Numbered from the stretch's first letter, positions 46,044-55,284 are shown. The stretch: DNA of 64,000 bases from Dyadobacter psychrotolerans (GCF_004349265.1 NZ_SMFL01000005.1:372301-436300); one strand, 5' to 3'. Notes: a model not told the origin generated them from the sequence alone. Made by a program: numbers and translations.

Positions 46044-46116
46044 GGGGATTTTTTGCTAAGTTGGTTGTCAGGTTTGTTCAGGTAATGGGTTGAGAATTTT
46101 AAGTGCCGGCAGAACT

Positions 46117-47481
46117 TTACCTCTCCCCATACCGAATCACCACCCGTCTGTTTTTCATTTTGTTCTCCGGGCTGTCGTTTGAAGCGGCGGGTGCATCAGG
46201 GCCTTTCCAGGTGTAGGAAAGCTGCATTGGCTGCACGCCGTTTTCCTTCAGATAGTTGGTTACTACCCGCGCACGATATTCAGACAATGTCACATTCAGG
46301 TCCCGTTTGCCAACATTATCGGAATGGCCGGTGATAGATACCATCAGCCGATTTTGTTCGGCAAGTAAGTGGGCTATGGAATCCAGCGTTTGTTTGGTGG
46401 CGTTTCTTAGATGATAACTGCTTTGGTCGAAATACAAAACGGTGCTGTCGTAGGTTCTGATTTTTGCCGTTTCTTTTTTAGCTTCGGGGTTAGGTTTGAT
46501 CTCTGTAAATAGTGGTTTTGGTAGTGCTGCTTCCGGCTCAACAGCAACATCCTGCTTAGGAACTTTTGGCTTTACTCCCATAAAATTAAAACCACGTTCT
46601 ATCGTAAAACTTTCATCCAATAGTATTTCTTTTCCGGCTGTTGCGGTCAGGTAATGAAGACCGGTTCCAATAAAAGACTGATAACTTTGAAAATGTCCCG
46701 GTTGTCCCATACTCCACGAATCTTTATCAAATCTTTCTTCTTTTCTAGACGACAAATTATAGAAAATTGGTAAATTTTTGGGTGCTTCAAGAGACATTGA
46801 CAGTGTAACCACATCACGCAGCAACCGTATCTGATAAAATTCTTCCCTGTTTTCAGGCTGATTATTGATCAGGTTTCCGATGTAATCTTTATGCCCGGGT
46901 GAGCTGACAATAAATGAGATTTTATCCTGTGTATTTACAGGAATGGAAAAGTTTGTTTTGGTCGAATCAACATCGTAGCATTCCACATTTCCAGTCTGAG
47001 TAAAGTTTAGACAAACCTTTGCACTTAGTAATTTTCTGTTTTTTGCCTCTTTTACTTCGAAAAATAGCTTTTTTCTTTGCTGTGATGGCTTTGCCGGATC
47101 ACTCACCTCGGCAAACAATACTTTATTTACCTGCTGAGAATCTTTTTTGATCATCTCCACATGCATTTGAAAACGATAATGACTTTCCATCGTTCCAATA
47201 AAATTTACCGGAATAATTTCGGTTCGGTAGCCTTCACGTTCAAAAACAACATGCTGCGTGGTTTCGGGTAAACGAAGTTCAAATTTTCCTTCGTCGTTGC
47301 TTTCTCCAAGACTCACTTTACCGTTTTTTAAAAGCGCAGTGGCCTTCACTTTGATATCCAAACCAGAGGAAACGTCCCAGCTAAAACCATGGATCGTTAC
47401 GGTATCCTGCGGCATTACTTTGACAATGCCGGAATGCGGAGCAGATAAAGTAAAGGTGGAAAGAAGCAGTGCGAAAAACAT
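46117..47481 (-). CDS. OmpA-family C-terminal peptidoglycan-binding protein
   Basis: 454 residues with a short signal peptide (about 1-13, LSTFTLSAP). The N-terminal 320 residues hold carboxypeptidase-like beta-sandwich domains (GKFELRLPETTQHVVFEREGY; KLLSAKVCLNF). The C-terminal ~115 residues are an OmpA domain: SITGHSDNVGKRDLNVTLSEYRARVV and the closing NRRVVI. It would tie an outer-membrane or periplasmic complex to peptidoglycan. No partner gene is adjacent. Confidence 0.88.
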   Translation of the reverse strand: MFFALLLSTFTLSAPHSGIVKVMPQDTVTIHGFSWDVSSGLDIKVKATALLKNGKVSLGESNDEGKFELRLPETTQHVVFEREGYRTEIIPVNFIGTMESHYRFQMHVEMIKKDSQQVNKVLFAEVSDPAKPSQQRKKLFFEVKEAKNRKLLSAKVCLNFTQTGNVECYDVDSTKTNFSIPVNTQDKISFIVSSPGHKDYIGNLINNQPENREEFYQIRLLRDVVTLSMSLEAPKNLPIFYNLSSRKEERFDKDSWSMGQPGHFQSYQSFIGTGLHYLTATAGKEILLDESFTIERGFNFMGVKPKVPKQDVAVEPEAALPKPLFTEIKPNPEAKKETAKIRTYDSTVLYFDQSSYHLRNATKQTLDSIAHLLAEQNRLMVSITGHSDNVGKRDLNVTLSEYRARVVTNYLKENGVQPMQLSYTWKGPDAPAASNDSPENKMKNRRVVIRYGER

Positions 47482-47626
47482 AACGTCCGAATTTATGTCA
47501 GAAGGATATTTGTAATATGCAGAAAAGTGTCAGTTATATATAATTTACTTTTAGTCTGAAATTATTTTACCTGCACTTTTCTGTGATCGCGTCTCAAAAG
47601 GAGCTTCTGTAACCAATATTTATCGG

Positions 47627-48151
47627 CTAATCCTCAGCGCTTTCGAGAAGCATGTCGTACAAATCCTCTGCGCCACCATCGAACCGGGTGCCGTTTACAA
47701 AAAATGTAGGTGTTCCGTTTACGCCGCTGCGAATCCCGCTTTCAAAGTCGGCATCCACTTTCTCTTCTAAATCCGGGCGTTGAATATCATTTTTGAATTG
47801 TTCAATGTTTAAGCCTGCCGATTTGGCCATGGCAAACAATCCTTCATGGCTCAGCGACTTTTGGTTTTCGAAAATAAGATCATGCATTTCCCAGTATTTC
47901 CCCTGCAACCCCGCTGCTTCTGCTGCGACCGCTGCCGGCAAAGCAAAACGGTGCGATTCGGCTAGCGGGAAATTGCGGAATACAAATTTGATCTGGGTTA
48001 AAAACTTCTTTTGTATTTTTTGAATCACCGGATAAGCCGCACCACAATGCGGGCATTGGTAATCACCATATTCCACAATTTCAATGGTTGCTTCCTCTGC
48101 ACCCTGAATATGATCCTGATTGCTGACTGCGGGTTTTAATTGACCTGGCAT
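47627..48151 (-). CDS. DsbA-like thioredoxin-fold protein (CPHC)
   Basis: 174 residues with no signal peptide, so cytoplasmic as read. The active site is CPHC in YGDYQCPHCGAA (about 33-36), and the cis-proline loop is NGTPTFF. This is the DSBA-like/thioredoxin_4 subfamily. It starts one base after the peroxiredoxin stop, making a cupin-peroxiredoxin-DsbA-like operon. It might serve as reductant for the peroxiredoxin; that is inferred from linkage. Confidence 0.88.
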   Translation of the reverse strand: MPGQLKPAVSNQDHIQGAEEATIEIVEYGDYQCPHCGAAYPVIQKIQKKFLTQIKFVFRNFPLAESHRFALPAAVAAEAAGLQGKYWEMHDLIFENQKSLSHEGLFAMAKSAGLNIEQFKNDIQRPDLEEKVDADFESGIRSGVNGTPTFFVNGTRFDGGAEDLYDMLLESAED

Positions 48152-48152
48152 G

Positions 48153-48620
48153 TTACTGGTTTTTTGAGGTTAATGATTCGAGTGCATCCAATATTCCGTC
48201 GGCGCCCGGGTTGATCGCTGCCGGAGATAAATAACTCCAGGCGATGATACCTTCTTTATCAATGACAAACAAAGCGCGGTTACTTTCTCCTTCTTTTTCG
48301 TTGTAAACACCATAAAGTTTAGACACTTCTCCTTTCGGTTCGAAGTCAGCCAGTAATGGAAAATGTAGTGTCCGTGATTGTGAGAAGGCTAAATGGCTCC
48401 ATTTACTATCAACTGAAATTCCCAAAATCGTCGCCTCATACTTGGAAAAGTATTTCAGCATTTCATTGTAGAGCGCCATCTGATCGCTGCAAACCGGACT
48501 CCAATCGGCCGGGTAAAATGCAAGAATAATGTTTTTACCTTTTAGTTCGCTGATTGAAAACTTTTGATCAGGCGTGGCAAATAATTCAAAATCAGGGGCT
48601 TTGTCTCCTTTTTGTAACAT
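48153..48620 (-). CDS. 1-Cys peroxiredoxin (AhpC/TSA family)
   Basis: 155 residues. The only cysteine lies in PADWSPVCSDQ (about residue 45), the peroxidatic position, with serine where most peroxiredoxins have threonine (PxxxT/SxxC). The conserved Arg is in ESNRALFVID. With no resolving cysteine it belongs to a 1-Cys type and needs an external thiol. It reduces hydrogen peroxide or organic peroxides. Gaps to its neighbours are 21 bp and 1 bp. Confidence 0.88.
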   Translation of the reverse strand: MLQKGDKAPDFELFATPDQKFSISELKGKNIILAFYPADWSPVCSDQMALYNEMLKYFSKYEATILGISVDSKWSHLAFSQSRTLHFPLLADFEPKGEVSKLYGVYNEKEGESNRALFVIDKEGIIAWSYLSPAAINPGADGILDALESLTSKNQ

Positions 48621-48641
48621 GGTTTTATTTTTTGTTGGTGA

Positions 48642-48998
48642 TCAATCAGCCAGGAACGCATCGTGCTGATCTTCCTGTAAAACAATATAAATCCGCGACC
48701 AGCTGTCCTGGCTTAACATCCGCCATTTATGCCCGGTTCCGGCAGTGTCCAGTGCGATCACCACATCACCGGGATGAACCACAAAACTGCTTCCGTCGGT
48801 AACGGTAAATTCAAGTGAGCCTTTAAGGGTTATCACATATTGTCGTCTTGGCGCAGGATGCCAGTCGAAATGGCGTCTTTCCGGCTCATCATTGACGAGA
48901 AAAAAATAGGGTGATGAAATGTGTTCGAGCTCTTGTATGGTTCCCTGCTGAAAAGCGCTGGCTCCGTCCGGGGTATTAAATAGTTTGTATGCTCTCAT
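48642..48998 (-). CDS. Cupin-domain protein
   Basis: 118 residues forming one cupin: FDWHPAPRRQYVITLKGSLEFTV (motif 1) and HPGDVVIALDTAGTGHKWRM (motif 2). Metal-ligand histidines are fewer than in canonical cupins. Function unknown; small cupins of this kind may bind or isomerise small organic molecules. It is the first gene of the operon with the peroxiredoxin and DsbA-like genes and is divergent from the molybdenum hydroxylase operon. Confidence 0.8.
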   Translation of the reverse strand: MRAYKLFNTPDGASAFQQGTIQELEHISSPYFFLVNDEPERRHFDWHPAPRRQYVITLKGSLEFTVTDGSSFVVHPGDVVIALDTAGTGHKWRMLSQDSWSRIYIVLQEDQHDAFLAD

Positions 48999-49093
48999 TC
49001 AATTTTATTGTCTTATGATCAGTCTGTGCTGTAATCGTTCAGCATCTCAGACAAGGTAAGTCATCGTTATTTAAACTCAGCTTTTCTTTTTTA

Positions 49094-49246
49094 CTAATCT
49101 TTTGCTGTCAAAGCCAGTCCCATAATTGTTCCAGGGATTTTAAAGGCAAAATACTGTTTAGGAACGCTGTTCTGCAAACGTTTCACACCGCTTTTATTGG
49201 CATAAAATTCCCATCTGCTTTTGGCATAATTGTTATAAGGGACGAA
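49094..49246 (-). pseudogene. Possible 3' remnant of a lost gene
   Basis: A 50-codon open frame on the minus strand, preceded by a stop codon at 49247-49249 and with no upstream start. It reads like a genuine protein tail: PYNNYAKSRWEFYANKSG, then QYFAFKIPGTIMGLALTAKD before TAG. I cannot identify the parent family, and a frame of this length can be open by chance. It lies in the divergent gap upstream of the molybdenum hydroxylase operon. Confidence 0.25.
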
Positions 49247-49285
49247 TCAAAGGTCAATTCATTCTCTGATCAAACATCATTCACC

Positions 49286-49807
49286 ATGCTAAATTATCAA
49301 TCAACCTACTCGCCGGTACTAACCAAAGATTTTGACACCAGGCCGGTCACAATCAACATTAACGGAAAGCCCACCACCCTGCAGCTAATGCCTTGGGTAA
49401 GTCTTCTCGACGCGCTGAGAGAATATGCAGATTTAACCGGAACAAAAAAAGGCTGTGACCACGGTCAGTGTGGCGCCTGCACGGTAATCTGTGATGGTGA
49501 CCGTATTTTAAGCTGTCTGACGCTGGCAGTAATGAAAGAAGGTTCTGAAATCACAACCATTGAAGGTGTAGCCGAAAACGGACAGCTTCATCCGCTGCAA
49601 AAGGCTTTTATCGAGTACGATGCTTTCCAGTGCGGCTACTGCACGCCGGGCCAGATTTGTAGTGCGATAGGGATGCTTAAAGAAGGAAAGGCGAAAACAA
49701 GAGCCGATGTAAAGGAGCTTATGAGCGGCAATTTATGCCGGTGTGGAGCCAATACCAATATCATCGATGCGATCATGGAAGTTAAAAATCAAGATAGTCA
49801 TGAATAA
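49286..49807 (+). CDS. [2Fe-2S] subunit of PaoABC-like molybdenum hydroxylase
   Basis: 173 residues. Both clusters of the xanthine-oxidase-type small subunit are present: CDHGQCGAC with a following Cys (about 58-78), and QCGYCTPGQ plus NLCRCG in the C-terminal helical domain. Unlike E. coli PaoA there is no Tat signal at the N-terminus, so the enzyme should be cytoplasmic. The next gene overlaps it by 8 bp. It passes electrons from the Mo centre to FAD. Confidence 0.93.
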   Translation: MLNYQSTYSPVLTKDFDTRPVTININGKPTTLQLMPWVSLLDALREYADLTGTKKGCDHGQCGACTVICDGDRILSCLTLAVMKEGSEITTIEGVAENGQLHPLQKAFIEYDAFQCGYCTPGQICSAIGMLKEGKAKTRADVKELMSGNLCRCGANTNIIDAIMEVKNQDSHE

Positions 49808-50819
49808 TTTCAGTTACATAAAAGCAAATGATTTGCCCACGGCCTTTGGTCATGTACGTTTGGGGGATGCTGCGAAATACATTGCAGGCGGCACCAACCT
49901 GATTGATTTGATGAAGTACAATCTCACCAAAGCAAGTTCTTTGGTTGACATCAATCATCTTGTCGGAAATCATGACATTGAAGAGTTGCCGGATGGCGGG
50001 TTAAGACTTGGCGCATTTGTCAGAAATGCAGCTACGGCCTATCATCCCTTGGTTGAGGAGCGCTATCCGCTGTTATCCAGAGCTATTCTGGCCGGCGCGT
50101 CGGCTCAGATCAGAAACATGGCTACCAATGGTGGTAATCTGCTGCAGCGTACTAGATGCTACTATTTTTATGATGCTAATACGCCTTGTAACAAAAGAGA
50201 ACCAGGTTCTGGTTGTTCTGCTATTTTAGGTTATAACCGTATCATGGCTATTCTAGGTACGAGCGAAAGTTGTATTGCCGTTTTTCCCTCGGATATGTGC
50301 GTAGCGCTTGCTGCCCTGGACGCGGTTGTGAACATCAGCGGAGAAGATGGAGAACGCAGTCTGGCATTTGCCGACTTTCACAGACTTCCCGGAGATACGC
50401 CAGAATTAGACAATAATTTAAAGCCGGGTGAGATCATTACCAGCATTGATATTCCTCAGAAGGGTTTTGCCCGGAATTATTCTTATCTGAAATTACGGGA
50501 TAGAAATTCCTACGCATTTGCTCTGGTTTCAGTTGCAACCGGTTTAGAGCTGGAAAACGGACTGATTAAAGATGCACGAATTGCACTTGGCGGTGTGGCA
50601 CATAAGCCATGGCGCGTGAAAGAAGCCGAAGACTTTTTAAAAGAAAAAGAACCTTCTGCTGAAAATTTTGCCCAGGCAGCCGAAATTATCCTTTTTGGAG
50701 CGAAAGTGTTTGAATACAACAGTTTTAAAGTGGAATTGGCAAAGCGGGCGATTGTTAGAAATTGCATGATGGCATTAAATCCGGAGTCTCAACTACCTGG
50801 CGCACAGCCCTCAGCCTAA
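49800..50819 (+). CDS. FAD-binding subunit of PaoABC-like molybdenum hydroxylase
   Basis: 339 residues from the ATG at 49800; the longer frame from 49743 lies in the previous gene and is rejected. The FAD-binding segment is YIAGGTNLIDLMK (about 24-36). It carries a cysteine set in RTRCYYF, TPCNKREPGSGC and SESCIAV that matches the extra [4Fe-4S] loop of E. coli PaoB rather than ordinary xanthine dehydrogenase. The C-terminal CO-dehydrogenase flavoprotein domain follows. It is coupled to the [2Fe-2S] gene by overlap and to the large subunit by an 18-bp gap. Confidence 0.92.
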   Translation: MNNFSYIKANDLPTAFGHVRLGDAAKYIAGGTNLIDLMKYNLTKASSLVDINHLVGNHDIEELPDGGLRLGAFVRNAATAYHPLVEERYPLLSRAILAGASAQIRNMATNGGNLLQRTRCYYFYDANTPCNKREPGSGCSAILGYNRIMAILGTSESCIAVFPSDMCVALAALDAVVNISGEDGERSLAFADFHRLPGDTPELDNNLKPGEIITSIDIPQKGFARNYSYLKLRDRNSYAFALVSVATGLELENGLIKDARIALGGVAHKPWRVKEAEDFLKEKEPSAENFAQAAEIILFGAKVFEYNSFKVELAKRAIVRNCMMALNPESQLPGAQPSA

Positions 50820-50837
50820 CTAAAATTTACAAACATT

Positions 50838-53075
50838 ATGTCAACACGACCAGCAATAGGACAGCCCATCAGCCGTCTTGAAGGACACATGAAAGTAACC
50901 GGTGCAGCCAAGTATGCCGGAGAATATAACGTTCCAGGATTACTTTATGGTTACGTAATCAACAGCACCATTACAAAAGGGAAAATCATAAGTTTTAATA
51001 CCGAAGCGGCAAAAGCGCTGCCAGGTGTTATAGAAATTTTCACGCATGAAAACCGTCCGTCACTGGCCTGGTTTGACTTGTCGTATGCGGACATGGACGC
51101 GCCTCCCGGTTCGCCTTTCCGGCCTTTGTATAACGCAGAAGTCAGCAGCAACGGTCAGCCGATCGGACTTGTTGTGGCCGAAACTTTTGAGCTGGCCAGG
51201 TATGCGGCAACGCTTATGGAAATTCAATATGAAGAGGAATCTTTCAGGGTTGATCTGAAGGAGAATCTCGCTGAGGCGCACACGCCAAGTATAGGCATGG
51301 CAACGATGTTAAAGCCGCCACCGCCCAAGCCAAAGGGCGATTTTGAAGAAGCATTTGCTAACTCTTATGCGCAGGTTTCCGCGGAATATTTTCACGGAAC
51401 GGAGCATCATAATCCGATGGAATTATTCGCTACCACCACCATCTACGAGGGAGACGGCAAGCTGACGATTTATGATAAAACGCAGGGCACAATTAACAGC
51501 CAGCTGTATGTAGGAAATATTTTCGGGCTCCATTTTAAGGATGTGAGAGTGATTTCTCCATATGTCGGCGGCGCTTTTGGGTCCGGTTTACGGCCACAAT
51601 ATCAGCTGTTTTTGTCGGTAATGGCGGCGCTGGAATTAAAAAGACCGGTGCGGGTTACTTTGGATAGAAGCCAGATGTTCACCTTCGGGCACAGACCACA
51701 GACGGTGCAGTATACACGGTTTGGTACGGATGAATACGGCAAGATTATAGCGATGAATCACAAGGCGATCGGCGAGACTTCAAAAAACGAAGATTACACC
51801 GAAAATGTTGTGAACTGGGCAAATATGCTGTATGCTTCCAAAAACACTTTGATGCAGTACGAGCTTGTGGATCTGGATGTATTTAGTCCGCTTGATATGC
51901 GTGCGCCGGGTGGCAGCACAGGATCTCATGCTATTGAAAGTACTATGGATGAGCTTTCCTACAAACTGAAAATTGATCCGATGCAGCTGCGTTTGATCAA
52001 TTATTCTGAAAAAGATGACAGCTTGGGAAGACCTTACAGCAGCAAGGAACTTAGGCAATGTTATTTGCAGGGAGCAGAAAGATTCGGGTGGGCAGAGCGT
52101 AATCCCGAGCCGCGCAGCATGCGAAGAGGAAACAAGCTTATAGGTTACGGAATGGCAACCGGAATATGGGAGGCCAATCATTTGCCGGCTCGTGCCGAAG
52201 CGATCATCGACAGTGAAGGAAAATTACAGGTGAGCAGTGCTGTGACTGACATCGGGACAGGAATGATGACGATCATGGCGCAGATTGCCGCAGACGAGCT
52301 TGGCTTACCGGTGGAAGATGTGGCGATTTCCTACGGGGACAGCAAAATGCCTTTCGCGCCTATACAGGGAGGATCCTTCACAACATCGACAATTGGATCT
52401 GCCATTAAAGCTGCCGGTAAAGCGCTTCGTAAAAAGCTTTTCAAAAAAGCAAAAGATATGGACAGCTCCATTTTTAGCAGTATGGATATTGAAGATGTGG
52501 CGTTTCGGGATGGCAAAATTTCTGTGAAGGATTCACCGGCTCTTTCTGTTTCTTTCAAAGAAATTGTGGCTGCCAACAAGGGCAAGGCTATCAAAACAAT
52601 CAACTTTTCAGTACCTAAGTTTTTTAAACTGAAGAAATATTCAAGAGCGGCGCATAGTGCAGTTTTTGTTGAAGTGGAAGTCGATGAGCAGTTGGGTGTC
52701 ATTAACGTCACCAGAGCCGTTACTGCGGTTGCTGCCGGTAGAATTATCAATCCAAAAACGGCCCGAAGCCAGATTTTGGGCGGAATGGTCTGGAGTGTAA
52801 GTAAGGCACTACGCGAGGAAACTATTACGGATTACCGGTTGGGCAAATATATGAACCAGAATCTGGGCGAGTACCATATTCCGGTGCATGCGGATATACA
52901 TGACATGGATGTGATCTTTGTAGAGGAAAAAGATGAAAACGTAAACGAGCTCGGAACAAAAGGGGTGGGAGAGATCGGACTTGTAGGTATGCCGCCTGCA
53001 ATTGCCAATGCAGTTTACCATGCGACAGGAAAAAGAATCAACCAGTTTCCGATCCATTTTGATTCCTTGTTATAA
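50838..53075 (+). CDS. Molybdopterin-binding catalytic subunit of PaoABC-like hydroxylase
   Basis: 745 residues. The N-terminal ald_Xan_dh domain begins GQPISRLEGHMKVTGAAKYAGEY. Moco-binding segments include GGAFGSG (about 233-239), APGGSTG and QGGSFTT. The catalytic base is Glu712 in GTKGVGEIG, matching the conserved Glu of PaoC. Relatives oxidise aldehydes, especially aromatic ones, to acids. The actual substrate is unknown. A hairpin terminator follows. No dedicated XdhC-like maturation factor is present in the window. Confidence 0.93.
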   Translation: MSTRPAIGQPISRLEGHMKVTGAAKYAGEYNVPGLLYGYVINSTITKGKIISFNTEAAKALPGVIEIFTHENRPSLAWFDLSYADMDAPPGSPFRPLYNAEVSSNGQPIGLVVAETFELARYAATLMEIQYEEESFRVDLKENLAEAHTPSIGMATMLKPPPPKPKGDFEEAFANSYAQVSAEYFHGTEHHNPMELFATTTIYEGDGKLTIYDKTQGTINSQLYVGNIFGLHFKDVRVISPYVGGAFGSGLRPQYQLFLSVMAALELKRPVRVTLDRSQMFTFGHRPQTVQYTRFGTDEYGKIIAMNHKAIGETSKNEDYTENVVNWANMLYASKNTLMQYELVDLDVFSPLDMRAPGGSTGSHAIESTMDELSYKLKIDPMQLRLINYSEKDDSLGRPYSSKELRQCYLQGAERFGWAERNPEPRSMRRGNKLIGYGMATGIWEANHLPARAEAIIDSEGKLQVSSAVTDIGTGMMTIMAQIAADELGLPVEDVAISYGDSKMPFAPIQGGSFTTSTIGSAIKAAGKALRKKLFKKAKDMDSSIFSSMDIEDVAFRDGKISVKDSPALSVSFKEIVAANKGKAIKTINFSVPKFFKLKKYSRAAHSAVFVEVEVDEQLGVINVTRAVTAVAAGRIINPKTARSQILGGMVWSVSKALREETITDYRLGKYMNQNLGEYHIPVHADIHDMDVIFVEEKDENVNELGTKGVGEIGLVGMPPAIANAVYHATGKRINQFPIHFDSLL

Positions 53076-53095
53076 ACTTAGATGATTGATTGAAG

Positions 53096-53134
53096 GCCTG
53101 CGTTGAATCCCAATACGGGATAAATGCAGGCTTT
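53096..53134 (+). terminator. Nested hairpin terminator after the molybdenum hydroxylase operon
   Basis: GCCTGC (53096-53101) pairs with GCAGGC (53126-53131), and ATCCC pairs with GGGAT inside it. A TTTATT stretch follows. It begins 20 bp after the stop of the large subunit. Confidence 0.7.
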
Positions 53135-53267
53135 ATTGCGTAAATACTCCCGATCCGGTGCCTGCCATCTGAGGCGAAATATTATAAATTGATTAATTGT
53201 AGCTGAATAGTAGTTAAGGCGGTCTGCATGTAATACATTTGACCGTAATTAAATGAAAATCAAATAA

Positions 53268-54068
53268 ATGGATATTCTCCAAAGAAACAATGTGACTCTA
53301 TTGGGAGAAGGTATTCAGCCTATGATTTTCGCGCACGGCTTTGGATGCGCTCAGCACATGTGGCGGGATGTGTGGCCTGCGTTTAGTAAAGATTACCGGA
53401 TTGTACTCTTTGATTATGTGGGAAGCGGCGGCTCAGATATAGACAGTTATAACCCGGAGCGTTATGCAAACCTGAATGGATATGCCCAGGATATTTTAGA
53501 TATCTGCAAAACATTGGACTTAAAGGATGCGGTTCTGGTCGGGCATTCGGTAAGCAGTATGATTGGCATTCTCGCTGCTATCAAGGAACCCTCCTTTTTT
53601 AAGGAGCTGATTTTGATAGGACCTTCACCCAGATACATCAACGACGGGAATTATCACGGTGGATTTGAAAAAGCGGATATCGATGAGCTTTTGCAGACCA
53701 TGGAAAAGAACTTTACGGGTTGGGCGAACTTTCTGGCGCCTGCCATGATGAAAAACCAGGATCGTCCCGGGCTCTCTGAGGAGCTGGCTGAAAGCTTTTG
53801 CAGTGTAAACCGCGCCATTGCCAAACAATTCGCAGGGGTGACGTTTTACTCCGATAACCGAAGAGACCTGGCTAAACTCAAGCATCCCTCACTCATTATG
53901 CAATGCACGGATGATATTATAGCGCCCCTGGAAGTCGGGGCTTATCTGCATGAAAACCTGGCAGGGAGTACTTTTAGACTGATGCAGGCAACAGGCCACT
54001 GCCCTCACATGAGCGCGCCTGATGAAACTATACAGATCATGAAGCAATATCTCCAACCGTTAACCTGA
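53268..54068 (+). CDS. RsbQ-type alpha/beta hydrolase
   Basis: 266 residues closely following Bacillus RsbQ along its length: FAHGFGCAQHMWRDVWPAF, RIVLFDYVGSGGSD, YAQDILDICKTLDL and GHCPHMSAPDETIQ. The catalytic triad is Ser94 (GHSVSS), Asp215 (CTDDIIAP) and His244 (TGHCPH). RsbQ is the same fold group as plant D14/KAI2 receptors and in Bacillus works with the PAS-phosphatase RsbP in the energy-stress pathway. Here the next gene, 8 bp away, encodes a PAS-histidine kinase instead, so the hydrolase probably supplies or processes its signal. Confidence 0.93.
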   Translation: MDILQRNNVTLLGEGIQPMIFAHGFGCAQHMWRDVWPAFSKDYRIVLFDYVGSGGSDIDSYNPERYANLNGYAQDILDICKTLDLKDAVLVGHSVSSMIGILAAIKEPSFFKELILIGPSPRYINDGNYHGGFEKADIDELLQTMEKNFTGWANFLAPAMMKNQDRPGLSEELAESFCSVNRAIAKQFAGVTFYSDNRRDLAKLKHPSLIMQCTDDIIAPLEVGAYLHENLAGSTFRLMQATGHCPHMSAPDETIQIMKQYLQPLT

Positions 54069-54075
54069 AATTGTC

Positions 54076-55284
54076 TTGGAAGATTTTCGTATTGCACATG
54101 ATATATTGCAGGCCATGCCCTGTGGTTGTGTATCGTTTGACGAAAACGGAATCATAGAATTTGTCAACCAATCAATGTGTGATCTTCTTGGTTACGAAAC
54201 GGCCGACCTGATTGACCAAAACATCGAGCGAATTTTTACCATTTCAAGCCGGATATTTTACCAAACGCAGCTTTACGCTTTGATCCGGTTAAATGGTAAA
54301 GCAGATGAAATATTTATTTCATTGAAGGCAAAACAAGGCGAAGTGATTCCTGTGGTGGTGTACGGAAAGCTCAGTAAAACGTTAGATAAAACAAGTATTA
54401 TATGCTCATTTTTAACCGTTTGGGAGCAGCAGAAACACCACCACTCAGCAAACACGGATGATACTGATCGGCCATATTCGGATAAAAATGCACTTACTAA
54501 ACTAAAAGAAGAATTTGAGCTTTATCAGCAGAAGCTAGACCGGCAGGTCTTAATGCTTTTACAGCGTAATCAGGAGTATGTACAGCTCAGTAAAGTACTA
54601 TCGCACGATTTGTCCGAGCCTATTCGCAAAATTGGCATTTTTACCGACTTACTGATGAACCATTCTGTGCAGATTCCCGATCCGGTGGCTGCGGGCAGGA
54701 TGGGGAAGATCCAAAAATCGGTTCAGCGTTTGCAGAATCTGACCAACAGTTTGCAGCAGTTTATATACGTAGATAATATTGTTGAAGAAACGACTGTCCT
54801 GGATTTCAGTAAGTTGGTGGCAGAGTCAAAGAATGAAATTATTATCGAAACGGGATTCAGTGATTTTCAAATCATCTCCGATCACATCCCGGGTTTTCAG
54901 GGCCGCTCTGCGCAGATTGGCGTTTTGCTGAAAGAACTGTTGCAAAATGCAATTCAAAACCGTCTGGAAGAACAGCCACTGATGATTAAAATAACTTCAC
55001 AGATCACCGAGCAAAACAGTTACCAGGTCAACAAAACAAAATACAATTATACCGATCACATCAAACTTGAAATTACCGATAACGGCTCAGGTTTTGAAAA
55101 TGAATACGCATCTCATGTGTTTGGTTTATTTAATAAACTAAACAATAAATCCGCGGGTGCCGGACTTGGACTTGCTCTTTGCAAGCAGATCGTTTCCTAT
55201 CATTACGGAACAATCACGGCAAGCTCTAAACCAAATCACGGAACGACCGTTACGATCATGCTTCCGATATGGCAGCCGGTATAA
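54076..55284 (+). CDS. PAS-domain sensor histidine kinase paired with RsbQ-like hydrolase
   Basis: 402 residues from a TTG start at 54076; the first ATG (54118) would remove the start of the PAS domain. An N-terminal PAS domain (about 4-118, MPCGCVSFDENGIIEFVNQ, LGYETADL) is followed by a coiled-coil linker, a HisKA segment with His177 in SHDLSEPIRK, and an HATPase_c domain (LKELLQNAIQ, DNGSGF, GAGLGLAL). There is no membrane segment, so it is cytosolic. No receiver gene is adjacent, so its target is elsewhere. The tight spacing to the RsbQ-like gene argues for a joint signal path. Confidence 0.9.
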   Translation: MEDFRIAHDILQAMPCGCVSFDENGIIEFVNQSMCDLLGYETADLIDQNIERIFTISSRIFYQTQLYALIRLNGKADEIFISLKAKQGEVIPVVVYGKLSKTLDKTSIICSFLTVWEQQKHHHSANTDDTDRPYSDKNALTKLKEEFELYQQKLDRQVLMLLQRNQEYVQLSKVLSHDLSEPIRKIGIFTDLLMNHSVQIPDPVAAGRMGKIQKSVQRLQNLTNSLQQFIYVDNIVEETTVLDFSKLVAESKNEIIIETGFSDFQIISDHIPGFQGRSAQIGVLLKELLQNAIQNRLEEQPLMIKITSQITEQNSYQVNKTKYNYTDHIKLEITDNGSGFENEYASHVFGLFNKLNNKSAGAGLGLALCKQIVSYHYGTITASSKPNHGTTVTIMLPIWQPV

